Positions 8,003 through 15,532 are shown, counted from the first letter of the stretch. The stretch is 40,095 nucleotides of DNA from an uncultured Lachnospiraceae bacterium (GCA_947177925.1 CAMWWJ010000001.1:1-40095); one strand, 5' to 3'. The notes: generated from the sequence alone by a model not told the origin. Program-made: numbers and translations.

Positions 8003-9176
8003 AAGAAATCTTGATTTTAACAGGATTATAAACAGAAGAGGTACAAGAAGCCTGAAATATGATTTTGCAAAAAGGCGTGGAATGCCGGAAGATGTACTGC
8101 CGTTGTGGGTGGCGGATATGGATTTTGAAACTTCTTCTTATATCGAGGATGCCTTGATAGAGCGGGCAAGGCATGGAATCTTTGGATACAGTGAGGTCCA
8201 GAAACCATATTTTGAGATTATAAGGGCATGGATGAAGAGGCATCATGACTGGGAAGTACAGGAAAAATGGCTGGTAAAAACACCAGGGGTTGTATTTGCA
8301 CTGGCAATGGCAGTAAAGGCATATACAAAACCGGGAGACGGCGTGCTGATCCAATTACCGGTATATTACCCATTTTCAGAAGTGATAGAAGACAATGGGA
8401 GAAAAGTGGTAAGCAACACGTTATATCTGGGGGAGGATAATCGTTATCATATTGATTTTGACGATTTTGAAAAAAAGATTACGGAGGAAAAGATTAAGCT
8501 GTTTTTCTTATGCAATCCGCACAATCCGGTGGGAAGAGTCTGGACAAGGGAGGAGCTGACCAAGTTGGGTGATATCTGTGTGAAGCAACATGTCATTGTG
8601 GTCAGTGATGAAATCCATCAGGATTTTGTATTTAAAGGAAAACATCTTGTCTTTGCAAATCTGAAAAAAGAATATGAGGATATCAGCATTGTCTGTACCT
8701 CACCAAGTAAGACCTTTAACCTCGCCAGTATGATGATGTCAAACATTTTTATTCCGAACCGTGATTTAAAGCATAGGTTCCGTAAGGAATTGGATGCTGC
8801 AGGCACGAGCCAGCTCGGCGTTATGGGGCTTGTTGCATGTGAAGCCGCATACAGTAAGGGGGAGGAGTGGTATCAGGCAATGCTCTCCTATGTGGCAGAT
8901 AACATAGCGTTTACCAAAAGATATGTGGAAGCAAATCTGCATGGTGTACGCATGGTAGAACATGAGGGAACCTACCTTGTCTGGCTTGATTTCAGGGAGA
9001 CCGGACTTAGTACAGATGAACTGGAGAAACTGATGGTACATAAGGCAAAGCTGTGGCTTGACAGTGGAAAAATATTTGGGGAGAGTGGAAGAGGATTTCA
9101 GAGAATCAATGTCGCCTGTCCCCGGAGTGTGCTGTCAGAAGCATTGGAAAGAATCAGAAAAGCAATACAGGAATAG
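7995..9176 (+). CDS. MalY/PatB-type cystathionine beta-lyase (C-S lyase)
   Basis: Fold-type I PLP enzyme of 393 residues of the MalY/PatB group. It starts with 'RGTRSLKYDF', contains 'LPLWVADMDFETS', 'NPHNPVGRVWTREEL', 'VSDEIHQDFV' and the PLP lysine motif SPSKTFNLASM with K239. These enzymes cleave the C-S bond of cystathionine or cysteine conjugates to give a thiol, pyruvate and ammonia. ATG 7995 is chosen; an in-frame GTG at 7986 is too close to the AAGG signal. It overlaps the previous PLP enzyme by 8 bases and precedes glutamate-cysteine ligase, forming a three-gene sulfur amino acid block. Confidence 0.85.
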   Translation: MAERNLDFNRIINRRGTRSLKYDFAKRRGMPEDVLPLWVADMDFETSSYIEDALIERARHGIFGYSEVQKPYFEIIRAWMKRHHDWEVQEKWLVKTPGVVFALAMAVKAYTKPGDGVLIQLPVYYPFSEVIEDNGRKVVSNTLYLGEDNRYHIDFDDFEKKITEEKIKLFFLCNPHNPVGRVWTREELTKLGDICVKQHVIVVSDEIHQDFVFKGKHLVFANLKKEYEDISIVCTSPSKTFNLASMMMSNIFIPNRDLKHRFRKELDAAGTSQLGVMGLVACEAAYSKGEEWYQAMLSYVADNIAFTKRYVEANLHGVRMVEHEGTYLVWLDFRETGLSTDELEKLMVHKAKLWLDSGKIFGESGRGFQRINVACPRSVLSEALERIRKAIQE

Positions 9177-9191
9177 AGAGGCAGATTTGCA

Positions 9192-10460
9192 ATGTTACAT
9201 ATAGAAAATCATGATGTGAAAGAACATATTTTAGAAGGAAATTTTGGACTGGAGAAGGAAAGCTTAAGGATAAAAAAAGACGGCACGTTATCCCATTCAC
9301 CCCATCCATTTACGGATGATACGCATATTGTAAAGGACTTCTGTGAAAATCAAACGGAAATTAACACATCGGTACATACCAGTGCAAAAGATGCGGTTGA
9401 AGAACTTGAATTTCACAACAGGCGCATTTATGAAAGATTAGGAAGTCTGCCGGAAAGAGAATACCTTTGGCTGTTTTCCAATCCACCTTATATTCAAAAT
9501 GAAAGTGATATACCAGTTGCGGTTTTTGAAGGGACCCATGTGTCAAAAACAGCATACAGGGAGTATTTATCTACAAAATACGGACGGTATAAAATGACGT
9601 TTTCCGGCATCCATGTAAATTATTCCTTTTCTGAGAAACTGCTGAAAGCTAATTTTAGTTATCAAAAGGAGACGGATTATCAAGAATACAAAAACAAGTT
9701 TTATTTGGAACTTGCACAGAGAATGGCTGCATATGGCTGGCTGCTTGTGGCAGTGACTGCGGCAAGTCCGCTTCTGGACAGCTCATTTGTAGAGAAAGGC
9801 ATTTGCAATCAGGATGTGTTTACGGGAATGGCATCAGTAAGATGCGGTGAAATGGGATATTGGAACGAGTTTGCGCCTATTCTGGATTATCATAATATTT
9901 CCGCATATGCAGACAGTATACGAAAATATGTGGATATGGGGTTATTGAAGGCAGCTTCTGAACTGTATTATCCAATACGGTTAAAGCCGGCAGGAGAAAA
10001 TAACTTAGAGTCGTTGTGCCGAAATGGCGTCAATCATATAGAGCTGCGCATGTTTGATTTAAATCCTCTTGTAAGCGCCGGTGTGGAGGAAAAGGATATT
10101 ATCTTTGCACAGCTTTTAATGGTCTGGCTTGCTGCAACCCCAAGTCAGCCATTCAGCGAAAAGGACCAGATTCAGGCAGTGCAGAATTTTAAGAATGCCG
10201 CCCGGTACGATTTAAAGACAGTCAATATATTGACACCAGATGGAGAATTATATTCTGTAGCCCATGCAGCCTTAAAAGTAATTGATATGATGAAAGAGTT
10301 CTACGGCGGACTTTCGTTAGATGTGGATGAAATCCTACAGTTTGAATATGAAAAATTTACAGATGCAGATAACAGGTATGCGTGGAGAATCAGAAAACAA
10401 TTTGGAGATGGATTTGTAAAAAAAGGGTTGGAGCTTGTAAAGGAAAGGCAGGGGGAATAA
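9192..10460 (+). CDS. gshA: Glutamate-cysteine ligase
   Basis: 422-residue glutamate-cysteine ligase of the gamma-proteobacterial/GshAB N-domain type. Diagnostic stretches are 'GNFGLEKESLRIKKDG', 'DFCENQTEINTSVH' (Mg-ATP and glutamate site), 'FSGIHVNYSF' and 'NHIELRMFDLNPL'. It joins glutamate and cysteine to gamma-glutamylcysteine in the cytosol. There is no C-terminal ATP-grasp glutathione synthetase domain, so the product may be gamma-glutamylcysteine itself, or a second gene lies elsewhere. It lies 15 bases after the C-S lyase, and its TAA is directly joined to the ATG of the amidotransferase remnant. Confidence 0.88.
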   Translation: MLHIENHDVKEHILEGNFGLEKESLRIKKDGTLSHSPHPFTDDTHIVKDFCENQTEINTSVHTSAKDAVEELEFHNRRIYERLGSLPEREYLWLFSNPPYIQNESDIPVAVFEGTHVSKTAYREYLSTKYGRYKMTFSGIHVNYSFSEKLLKANFSYQKETDYQEYKNKFYLELAQRMAAYGWLLVAVTAASPLLDSSFVEKGICNQDVFTGMASVRCGEMGYWNEFAPILDYHNISAYADSIRKYVDMGLLKAASELYYPIRLKPAGENNLESLCRNGVNHIELRMFDLNPLVSAGVEEKDIIFAQLLMVWLAATPSQPFSEKDQIQAVQNFKNAARYDLKTVNILTPDGELYSVAHAALKVIDMMKEFYGGLSLDVDEILQFEYEKFTDADNRYAWRIRKQFGDGFVKKGLELVKERQGE

Positions 10461-10577
10461 ATGTGTGAATTGTTTGGCGTAACCTCCCATGGCAAGCTGG
10501 AATTAAATGAGCTTCTTTTGGAATTTAAGAATATGTCAGGTTCATTCCAACCCATAGACAATATCTATCATGTGTAA
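10461..10577 (+). pseudogene. N-terminal remnant of a class II glutamine amidotransferase
   Basis: A 38-codon frame begins MCELFGVTS, the start of class II glutamine amidotransferases (YafJ/EgtC type), in which Cys2 becomes the N-terminal nucleophile. The expected 'HSVEHPNGWG' region and the remaining roughly 200 residues are missing; the frame ends at TAA 10575-10577. EgtC-like members hydrolyse gamma-glutamyl amides, so a place behind gshA makes sense. It reads as a truncated gene immediately before the next promoter. Whether the peptide is made is unknown. Confidence 0.6.
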
Positions 10578-10612
10578 AAGGAATAATCTATTACCTTGAT
10601 TAAGAAAATCTA

Positions 10613-10641
10613 TTGACAAGATAAATATGGAAAAGTATAAT
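10613..10641 (+). promoter_or_regulatory. Consensus promoter of the cysK-yezD unit
   Basis: Perfect TTGACA (10613-10618) and perfect TATAAT (10636-10641) are separated by 17 bases. Shortly downstream is an inverted CCTAT/ATAGG pair with a central ACCTATTAGGT palindrome (about 10666-10683), a plausible operator. A transcript from here would carry the 31-codon leader peptide and terminator before cysK. Confidence 0.85.
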
Positions 10642-10707
10642 TTGTAGCATAGAACAAAACCTATAAAACCTATTAGGTAAATAGGAATTAAGAAAGGAGC
10701 AATTCAT

Positions 10708-10803
10708 ATGAAAACAAATAATATGGTAACGAACAGAAGAAATAATAATTGTTGTTGCTGTCAGACTGTATATACGAATACGGTTTACTTTTCATGTGTA
10801 TGA
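10708..10803 (+). CDS. Cysteine-run leader peptide (31 residues) of the cysK attenuator
   Basis: Short frame with an excellent ribosome binding site (AAGGAG at 10694-10699, 8 bases before ATG). The peptide is Asn-rich and has four consecutive cysteine codons TGT TGT TGC TGT at 10750-10761 (residues 15-18), plus a fifth Cys near the end. It ends 29 bases before a strong terminator hairpin and 124 bases before cysK, the first real gene of the unit. Placement and composition match a classical amino-acid-starvation leader peptide, here for cysteine. When the ribosome stalls in the Cys run, TCATGTGT (10792-10799) would be free to pair with GCACATGG (10845-10852) and disrupt the terminator. A metal-binding peptide is the alternative. 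Confidence 0.75.
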   Translation: MKTNNMVTNRRNNNCCCCQTVYTNTVYFSCV

Positions 10804-10832
10804 TGCACCCGGCTTACTAAGCACAAAGCTGG

Positions 10833-10865
10833 CAGTTGTCATAAGCACATGGCAGCTGTTTTTTT
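10833..10865 (+). terminator. Attenuator terminator in the cysK leader
   Basis: CAGTTGTCAT (10833-10842) pairs with ATGGCAGCTG (10849-10858), 10 bp with two G-U pairs and a 6-base loop, followed by seven T (10859-10865). It lies between the Cys-run leader peptide and cysK, so it would stop most transcripts unless prevented. A further hairpin, CCGGCTT with AAGCTGG (within about 10809-10832), lies just upstream. Confidence 0.8.
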
Positions 10866-10927
10866 ATGAACTTGAAGGATGTTAGCAGAGCTATCAAACA
10901 AATATTAATTTTATGGAGGTAATCATT

Positions 10928-11866
10928 ATGAGTCAGATTAAAGAAAGTGCGCTGGAGTTAATCGGAAAAACCCCAATACTGAAACTGAACGGGTATGCGA
11001 AGAAAGCAGGCGCAGCAGATGCTACAATTCTTGCAAAGCTGGAATATTTCAATCCGGCGGGTTCCGTGAAGGATCGTATTGCATTGGCAATGATTGAGGA
11101 TGCGGAAAAGAAAGGTCTTTTAAAAGAGGGAGCAACCATTATTGAGCCTACCAGCGGGAATACCGGAATCGGTCTTGCTGCTGTTGCAGCGGCAAAAGGA
11201 TACCGGGCAATCCTTACCCTGCCGGATACCATGAGCGTTGAGAGGAGAAATCTTTTAAAGGCATATGGTGCAGAGCTGGTGCTCACAGAAGGGGCCAAAG
11301 GAATGAAGGGGGCTATTGCAAAAGCAGAGGAGCTTTCTAAGGAAATTGACGGAGCAATTATCTTAGGACAGTTTGTGAATCCGGCGAACCCTGCAGTGCA
11401 TAAGGCTACAACAGGACCGGAAATCTGGGAACAGACAGAGGGAAAGGTTGACATTTTTGTTGCTGGTGTAGGAACAGGCGGAACCATCACAGGTGTTGGC
11501 GAATTTTTAAAAGAAAAGAATCCGGATGTAAAAATTGTGGCAGTTGAGCCGGCGGGAAGCCCTGTTTTGTCAAAGGGAACTTCGGGGGCACATAAGATTC
11601 AGGGAATTGGTGCAGGATTTGTTCCAGAAGTACTCAATACAGAAGTGTATGATGAAATTATTACGATTGAGAATGAGGATGCATTTGCAGAAGGCAAGGC
11701 ATTTGCAGTGAGTGAAGGAATCCTTGTGGGAATCTCTTCCGGCGCTGCGCTTAAGGCAGCAGTGATTCTTGCGAACAGACCGGAAAATAAAGGAAAGACG
11801 ATTGTAGCATTACTTCCTGACTCTGGCGACAGATATTTGTCTACTCCATTATTCAATAATAATTAG
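10928..11866 (+). CDS. cysK: O-acetylserine sulfhydrylase (cysteine synthase A)
   Basis: 312-residue PLP enzyme that makes cysteine from O-acetylserine and sulfide. It shows 'ELIGKTPILKLN', the PLP lysine K48 in NPAGSVKDR, the substrate loop 'PTSGNTGIGLA', the phosphate-binding GTGGTITG, and a C-terminal 'GISSGAALKAA'. Its length is the ordinary CysK length, unlike the two paralogues at 14520 and 23309, which are 16-20 residues longer. ATG 10928 has GGAGG 9 bases upstream. The gene appears to be controlled by the Cys-codon leader and terminator in front of it, and is followed by the yezD-like gene. Confidence 0.93.
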   Translation: MSQIKESALELIGKTPILKLNGYAKKAGAADATILAKLEYFNPAGSVKDRIALAMIEDAEKKGLLKEGATIIEPTSGNTGIGLAAVAAAKGYRAILTLPDTMSVERRNLLKAYGAELVLTEGAKGMKGAIAKAEELSKEIDGAIILGQFVNPANPAVHKATTGPEIWEQTEGKVDIFVAGVGTGGTITGVGEFLKEKNPDVKIVAVEPAGSPVLSKGTSGAHKIQGIGAGFVPEVLNTEVYDEIITIENEDAFAEGKAFAVSEGILVGISSGAALKAAVILANRPENKGKTIVALLPDSGDRYLSTPLFNNN

Positions 11867-11869
11867 GAA

Positions 11870-11954
11870 ACGCTGATGAAAGCGTTTCCCGCACCGGATT
11901 TGCGCTGCATGGCAGCATGATTCCGTTGCAAATCCGTGTGCATACGAAGCAGAC
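11870..11954 (+). ncRNA. Structured intercistronic RNA between cysK and yezD
   Basis: Two consecutive hairpins fill the space between cysK and the yezD-like gene. The first pairs GGAAACGCT with AGCGTTTCC (9 bp, about 11868-11890). The second pairs GCACCGGATTTGC with GCAAATCCGTGTGC (one bulged T, about 11891-11935) and contains an inner GCTGC/GCAGC hairpin. Neither is followed by a T-run, so this is not an ordinary terminator. It could be an mRNA-stability or processing element, or a small regulatory RNA domain. Only visible complementarity supports it. Confidence 0.4.
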
Positions 11955-11984
11955 AGATTTTGTCCGGATTGGAGGCGGATGTGA

Positions 11985-12143
11985 ATGAAAGAAACAGAAA
12001 GTAAGCAGGTTTTGGATAGTTCGCATTTAGGCACTCTTGAAGAACTGTTAAGTGATATGAAATATGGAAGCATCACACTTATTATTCAGGATGGTAAAAT
12101 TGTCCAAATAGATAAAACTGAAAAATATAGAATAAAAGACTGA
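11985..12143 (+). CDS. yezD: YezD/DUF2292-family small protein
   Basis: 52-residue protein with the DUF2292 signature: 'LLSDMKYGSITLIIQDGKIV', then 'QIDKTEKYRI'. The family consists of short proteins commonly found next to sulfur-assimilation genes in Firmicutes; its biochemical role is not established. GGAGG at 11971-11975 is 9 bases before the chosen ATG. It is the second gene after the cysK attenuator and is directly followed by a strong terminator, so it closes the unit. Confidence 0.8.
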   Translation: MKETESKQVLDSSHLGTLEELLSDMKYGSITLIIQDGKIVQIDKTEKYRIKD

Positions 12144-12151
12144 CTGGAAAA

Positions 12152-12193
12152 CCAGAGGTTTTGTTAAAAAGATTAACAGACCTCTGGCTTTTT
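12152..12193 (+). terminator. Rho-independent terminator after yezD
   Basis: CCAGAGGT (12152-12159) pairs with ACCTCTGG (12180-12187). The stem continues inside with TGTTAA (12162-12167) and TTAACA (12173-12178), and a CTTTTT tract follows. It separates cysK-yezD from the tRNA-like element and the nitrogenase-like operon. Confidence 0.85.
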
Positions 12194-12223
12194 CTTTATA
12201 AATCGTTGTAGTTCCACAATCAG

Positions 12224-12293
12224 GATGCTGTAGCCGTTGGAATGGCATAGGTTTGCAAAACTGAAGTTGGCGGTTCGAATCCGCCCAGTATCA
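12224..12293 (+). tRNA. Degenerate tRNA-Cys(GCA)-like gene
   Basis: A 70-base cloverleaf can be drawn: acceptor GATGCTG (12224-12230) with CAGTATC (12286-12292), a short D arm GCC/GGC with GG in the loop, anticodon loop TTGCAAA (12253-12259) with GCA reading cysteine codons, a 4-base variable region, and a perfect T arm GGCGG-TTCGAAT-CCGCC (12269-12285). Oddities: the anticodon stem TAGGT/ACTGA has an A-G mismatch and a G-U pair; the discriminator would be A where normal bacterial tRNA-Cys has U73; CCA is not encoded. It sits between the cysK-yezD terminator and the nifB-like gene. It could be a decayed tRNA, a specialised tRNA-Cys, or a tRNA-like regulator. Confidence 0.6.
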
Positions 12294-12297
12294 TTCA

Positions 12298-12380
12298 GTA
12301 ACGCTTCGGATTCAGGGTAAACCATGACAAACTATATTTTGCATAATATTTTCTGTTCTGAATCGTTACATATTATAGTG
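12298..12380 (+). promoter_or_regulatory. Leader/regulatory region of the nitrogenase-like operon
   Basis: GTAACG at about 12298 and CGTTAC at about 12364 can pair, with GGATTCAG and CTGAATC adjoining inside, giving a long-range stem around an AT-rich segment. GTTACATATTATAGTG (12365-12380) matches 13 of 16 bases of the right half of the LysR operator at 5853-5883. No textbook promoter with 16-18 base spacing is visible, so the start of transcription is unresolved; an activator-dependent promoter is possible. Confidence 0.35.
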
Positions 12381-12394
12381 AAAGAAGGTGTAGT

Positions 12395-13267
12395 ATGAGC
12401 AATACATATCAGGACTTGCAAAACTCCCATCCGTGTTTTGGCGGTCATAAAAATAATGTGGGACGGATTCATCTTCCGGTTAGTCCGGGATGTAACATTG
12501 CCTGCCGTTTTTGTGACAGGGTGATCAATGATGTGGAAGAACGGCCGGGAGTGACCTCGAAAGTGATAACGCCTGATGAAAGTCTGGAAGTTCTGGAAAA
12601 AGCTTTATCCATTTGTCCGGAAATCACAGTTGCCGGCATTGCGGGACCGGGAGATACACTTGCTACGGATTATGCCTTGGAGACTTTCCGGAAGGTAAAA
12701 GAAAAATTCCCGAAGCTCATCAAATGTATGAGCACAAACGGGCTGCTTTTGTATGAAAAGGCGGATGAAGTGATTGATATAGGAATTGACTCCCTGACGG
12801 TTACAGTGAATGCGGTAAAACCGGAGATCCTCGCAAAGCTGAATAAATACATTATTTATCATGGCAGAAGATATGAGGGCATAGAAGGGGCAGAAATTCT
12901 CATAGAGAATCAGTTAAAAGGCATCAAAAAAGTTGCGGCTGCCGGTATCACAATAAAGATAAATACGGTACTTGTTCCAGAAATTAATGGCGGGCATATA
13001 GAAGAAATTGCAAGAACCGTAAAAGAGGCAGGTGCAAGCATTTATAATATTATTCCCCTGATTCCGCAGTATGAACTGGCTGACCAGAAAGCACCTGTCT
13101 GTTCCCAGATTGATGAGGCAAGAACAAAAGCCTCTAAGTATATAGATGTATTCAGGCATTGCCAGCACTGCAGGGCCGATGCGGTGGGTGTTCCGGGAAA
13201 ATCGGAGTACGGTGATCAGATTTACCAAAGAAGATTAAATGTAAAGGAAACATTTTCGCATGGATAA
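12395..13267 (+). CDS. nifB: NifB-type radical SAM cofactor maturase (without NifX domain)
   Basis: 290-residue radical SAM protein of the NifB family. HPC (Cys14) is followed by 'RIHLPVSPGCNIACRFCDR' with the SAM-cluster cysteines C33, C37 and C40. Later come AGPGDTLA and 'MSTNGLLLYEKA', and a C-terminal CQHCRADAVG (about C256, C259) that in NifB binds a precursor cluster. NifB fuses two [4Fe-4S] units with a carbide to make NifB-co, the core of all nitrogenase cofactors. The usual C-terminal NifX domain is absent; it is encoded by the next gene, which overlaps by 8 bases. It is first of a seven-gene nitrogenase-like operon. Its presence implies that the NifDK-like proteins carry a NifB-derived cofactor. 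Confidence 0.88.
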   Translation: MSNTYQDLQNSHPCFGGHKNNVGRIHLPVSPGCNIACRFCDRVINDVEERPGVTSKVITPDESLEVLEKALSICPEITVAGIAGPGDTLATDYALETFRKVKEKFPKLIKCMSTNGLLLYEKADEVIDIGIDSLTVTVNAVKPEILAKLNKYIIYHGRRYEGIEGAEILIENQLKGIKKVAAAGITIKINTVLVPEINGGHIEEIARTVKEAGASIYNIIPLIPQYELADQKAPVCSQIDEARTKASKYIDVFRHCQHCRADAVGVPGKSEYGDQIYQRRLNVKETFSHG

Positions 13268-13640
13268 ATCCGCAAATAAACAATTAGAAGAAAGGGTATA
13301 TAAAGTGGCTGCTGCCTCTAGTGATGGAATTGTCATAAACCAGCATTTTGGAAGGGCGGATACATTTTATATATATGAAGTGGCGGGAGCAGGCAATTAT
13401 AGATTTCTTGAAACAAGAACAGTTACACCTGTATGTAACGGGGGGAATCACAGTGATAAGGAACTCCGTGATAATATCAGCAAATTCAAGGACTGCAAAT
13501 ACATATTAGTCAGCAGGATAGGAATGGGCGCTGCGAATATGGTGGAACAGTCCGGCATTACACCAATGGAGCTGCCGGGAATGATGGAAGAGTCACTGGA
13601 TAAGTTAATTACATATGAACAATTACAAAATTTATTTTGA
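13260..13640 (+). CDS. NifX/NafY-type iron-molybdenum cofactor-binding protein
   Basis: 126-residue protein of the dinitrogenase iron-molybdenum cofactor-binding (NifX/NafY/NifB-C) family. It begins 'YKVAAASSDGIVINQHFGRA', where the HFGRA motif is diagnostic, and contains 'VCNGGNHSDKEL'. Such proteins carry NifB-co or finished cofactor to the acceptor enzyme. It overlaps the nifB-like gene by 8 bases and together they equal a normal full-length NifB, so this is probably a split form. The NifH gene follows 15 bases later. Confidence 0.85.
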   Translation: MDKSANKQLEERVYKVAAASSDGIVINQHFGRADTFYIYEVAGAGNYRFLETRTVTPVCNGGNHSDKELRDNISKFKDCKYILVSRIGMGAANMVEQSGITPMELPGMMEESLDKLITYEQLQNLF

Positions 13641-13655
13641 AAGGAAAAAAGAACA

Positions 13656-14504
13656 ATGGCAGAATTAAGACAAATTGCAATTTATGGAAAGGGTGGTATT
13701 GGAAAATCAACTACAACACAGAATCTGACGGCGGGGCTTGTGGAACACGGGAAAAAGGTCATGGTGGTAGGCTGTGATCCAAAAGCAGATTCTACAAGGC
13801 TTCTCCTTGGCGGCCTGGCACAGAAGACGGTTTTGGACACAATCAGGGATGAAGGCGAGGATATTGAGCTTGATCGAATTATGAGAGAAGGATATGGCGG
13901 AACAAGATGTGTGGAATCCGGCGGTCCGGAACCGGGAGTAGGCTGTGCAGGACGAGGCATTATCACATCTATTAATATGCTGGAAAATCTGGGTGCTTAT
14001 ACCGATGATTTAGACTATGTATTTTATGATGTTTTAGGTGATGTAGTCTGCGGTGGTTTTGCCATGCCAATCAGAGAGGGAAAGGCAAAGGAAATCTATA
14101 TCGTCGCTAGTGGCGAGATGATGGCACTATATGCAGCGAACAATATTGCAAAGGGTATTAAGCGGTATGCAAAGACTGGTGGTGTCAGACTTGGGGGAAT
14201 TATCTGCAACAGCAGAAATGTGGACAGGGAACTTGACCTTCTCCGTGCATTTGCCAAAGAACTCGGCACACAGCTTCTTTACTTTGTACCTCGTGACAAT
14301 ATTGTACAGAGAGCAGAGATTAATAAGAAGACAGTGATTGAATATAAGCCGGATTCTAATCAGGCGCAGGAGTACCGCAACCTTGCAGAGGCGGTCATCA
14401 ACAATACAAAATTTGATATTCCTACGCCGATGACACAGGAAAGGTTGGAAGAAATCCTGCTTGAGTTTGGATTGATGGATTCTGCAGATGATTACCGCAT
14501 TTAA
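13656..14504 (+). CDS. nifH: NifH-type nitrogenase iron protein (ATP-dependent reductase)
   Basis: 282-residue NifH homologue. The P-loop GKGGIGKS is at 11-18. The cluster-binding cysteines are C97 (in GPEPGVGCAGRG) and C132 (in GDVVCGGFAMP), the same numbering as in Azotobacter NifH. R100 is at the site that is ADP-ribosylated in some NifH proteins. It hydrolyses ATP to pass low-potential electrons from a [4Fe-4S] cluster to a NifDK-like partner and can also serve cofactor assembly. It is the only NifH in the window, so it probably serves both NifDK-like pairs. It lies between nifX and a cysteine synthase with about 15-base gaps. Confidence 0.92.
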   Translation: MAELRQIAIYGKGGIGKSTTTQNLTAGLVEHGKKVMVVGCDPKADSTRLLLGGLAQKTVLDTIRDEGEDIELDRIMREGYGGTRCVESGGPEPGVGCAGRGIITSINMLENLGAYTDDLDYVFYDVLGDVVCGGFAMPIREGKAKEIYIVASGEMMALYAANNIAKGIKRYAKTGGVRLGGIICNSRNVDRELDLLRAFAKELGTQLLYFVPRDNIVQRAEINKKTVIEYKPDSNQAQEYRNLAEAVINNTKFDIPTPMTQERLEEILLEFGLMDSADDYRI

Positions 14505-14519
14505 AACGGAGGAAAGACA

Positions 14520-15518
14520 ATGGCGAAAATATACGAATCAATTACGGAACTTGTTGGAAGAACACCGCTTCTTGAAATCAAAAATTATGAAAAAAAGCAT
14601 GGCTTACAGGCAAAGATTCTGGTAAAGCTGGAGTATTACAATCCAAACCAGAGCGTAAAGGACAGAATTGCCCTGGCGATGGTGGAGGATGCAGAAAAAA
14701 GAGGACGTTTAAAGCCAGGATATACGATTGTGGAAACAACCAGCGGCAACACCGGAATCGGATTGGCGGCAATCGCTGCGACAAAAGGGTATAAATTCCG
14801 TGTCTATATTCAGGATCAGGTCAGTCAGGAGAGGTATCAGGTCATACATGCTTTTGGCGGGGAGACAATCAAACTTTCTGAGGAACCGGCAATTGCCAAA
14901 GTGCTGGAAGAAACAGGCGGGGATTTTGTAGCAGCAATCAAGGCATTGCGGGAGGAAGTCCTGTCTAAGGAAAAGGATATTTTCTTTGTGGATCAGGTTT
15001 CTAACCCTGCCAATCCGGCTATTCATGAAGCTACAACCGGACCGGAGATATGGGAAGATACCGATGGTAAAGTGGATATTTTTGTGGCAAATGTAGGAAC
15101 GGGCGGAACAGTATCTGGTACCGGCAAGTATTTGAAGTCAAAGAATCCGGCTATAAAGATTGTAGCTATTCAGCCGGGAGAAAATTCCCTGCCGAGTGAT
15201 GCGAATCCTGAACCGGAAGAAATTACAGGCGTGCATCCATTTGAGGGAGTTCCGGAAGAGAGAGTTCCGGCAACGATGGATTTACATATTTATGATGAGA
15301 AGTTTGAAGTGGAAACAATTGAAGCCTATCAGGCAGCCAGGGAAGTAGCAAAGACAGATGGAATTTTGATTGGAACATCTTCTGGAGCGGCCATTTATGC
15401 GGCAACACAGATTGCAAAAAGGCCGGAAAATTCAGGAAAAACAATTGTGGCAGTCTTACCGGATACTGGGCTGCGTTATCTGTCCACTAATTTGTTTAAT
15501 GAAGATTTTTTAGGTTGA
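14520..15518 (+). CDS. cysK: Cysteine synthase-like PLP enzyme embedded in the nitrogenase-like operon
   Basis: 332-residue beta-family PLP enzyme. It shows 'ELVGRTPLLEIKNYEKKHGL', the PLP lysine K47 in NPNQSVKDR, the loop 'TTSGNTGIGLA', the phosphate cradle GTGGTVSG and 'GTSSGAAIYAA'. It is 20 residues longer than the 10928 CysK, with an extra stretch around residues 120-155, a feature shared with the copy at 23309. Known relatives add sulfide to O-acetylserine; the insertion may change the donor (a thiol, for instance). It lies 15 bases after nifH and 14 bases before nifD, so it is made in step with the reductase. This is the strongest local hint that the reductase produces a sulfur nucleophile. 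Confidence 0.88.
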   Translation: MAKIYESITELVGRTPLLEIKNYEKKHGLQAKILVKLEYYNPNQSVKDRIALAMVEDAEKRGRLKPGYTIVETTSGNTGIGLAAIAATKGYKFRVYIQDQVSQERYQVIHAFGGETIKLSEEPAIAKVLEETGGDFVAAIKALREEVLSKEKDIFFVDQVSNPANPAIHEATTGPEIWEDTDGKVDIFVANVGTGGTVSGTGKYLKSKNPAIKIVAIQPGENSLPSDANPEPEEITGVHPFEGVPEERVPATMDLHIYDEKFEVETIEAYQAAREVAKTDGILIGTSSGAAIYAATQIAKRPENSGKTIVAVLPDTGLRYLSTNLFNEDFLG

Positions 15519-15532
15519 AATGGAGGTAAATT

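Noticed and set aside
10708..10803. Metallothionein-like small protein as primary role
   Set aside because: The Cys run followed by a terminator and cysK fits a leader peptide better; a protein role cannot be fully excluded.
10650..10927. T-box or SAM riboswitch before cysK
   Set aside because: No T-box sequence or specifier loop and no S-box core motifs are visible; the leader peptide explains the terminator.
10933..11490. Minus-strand frame opposite cysK
   Set aside because: It is a by-product of cysK codon bias with low-complexity composition.
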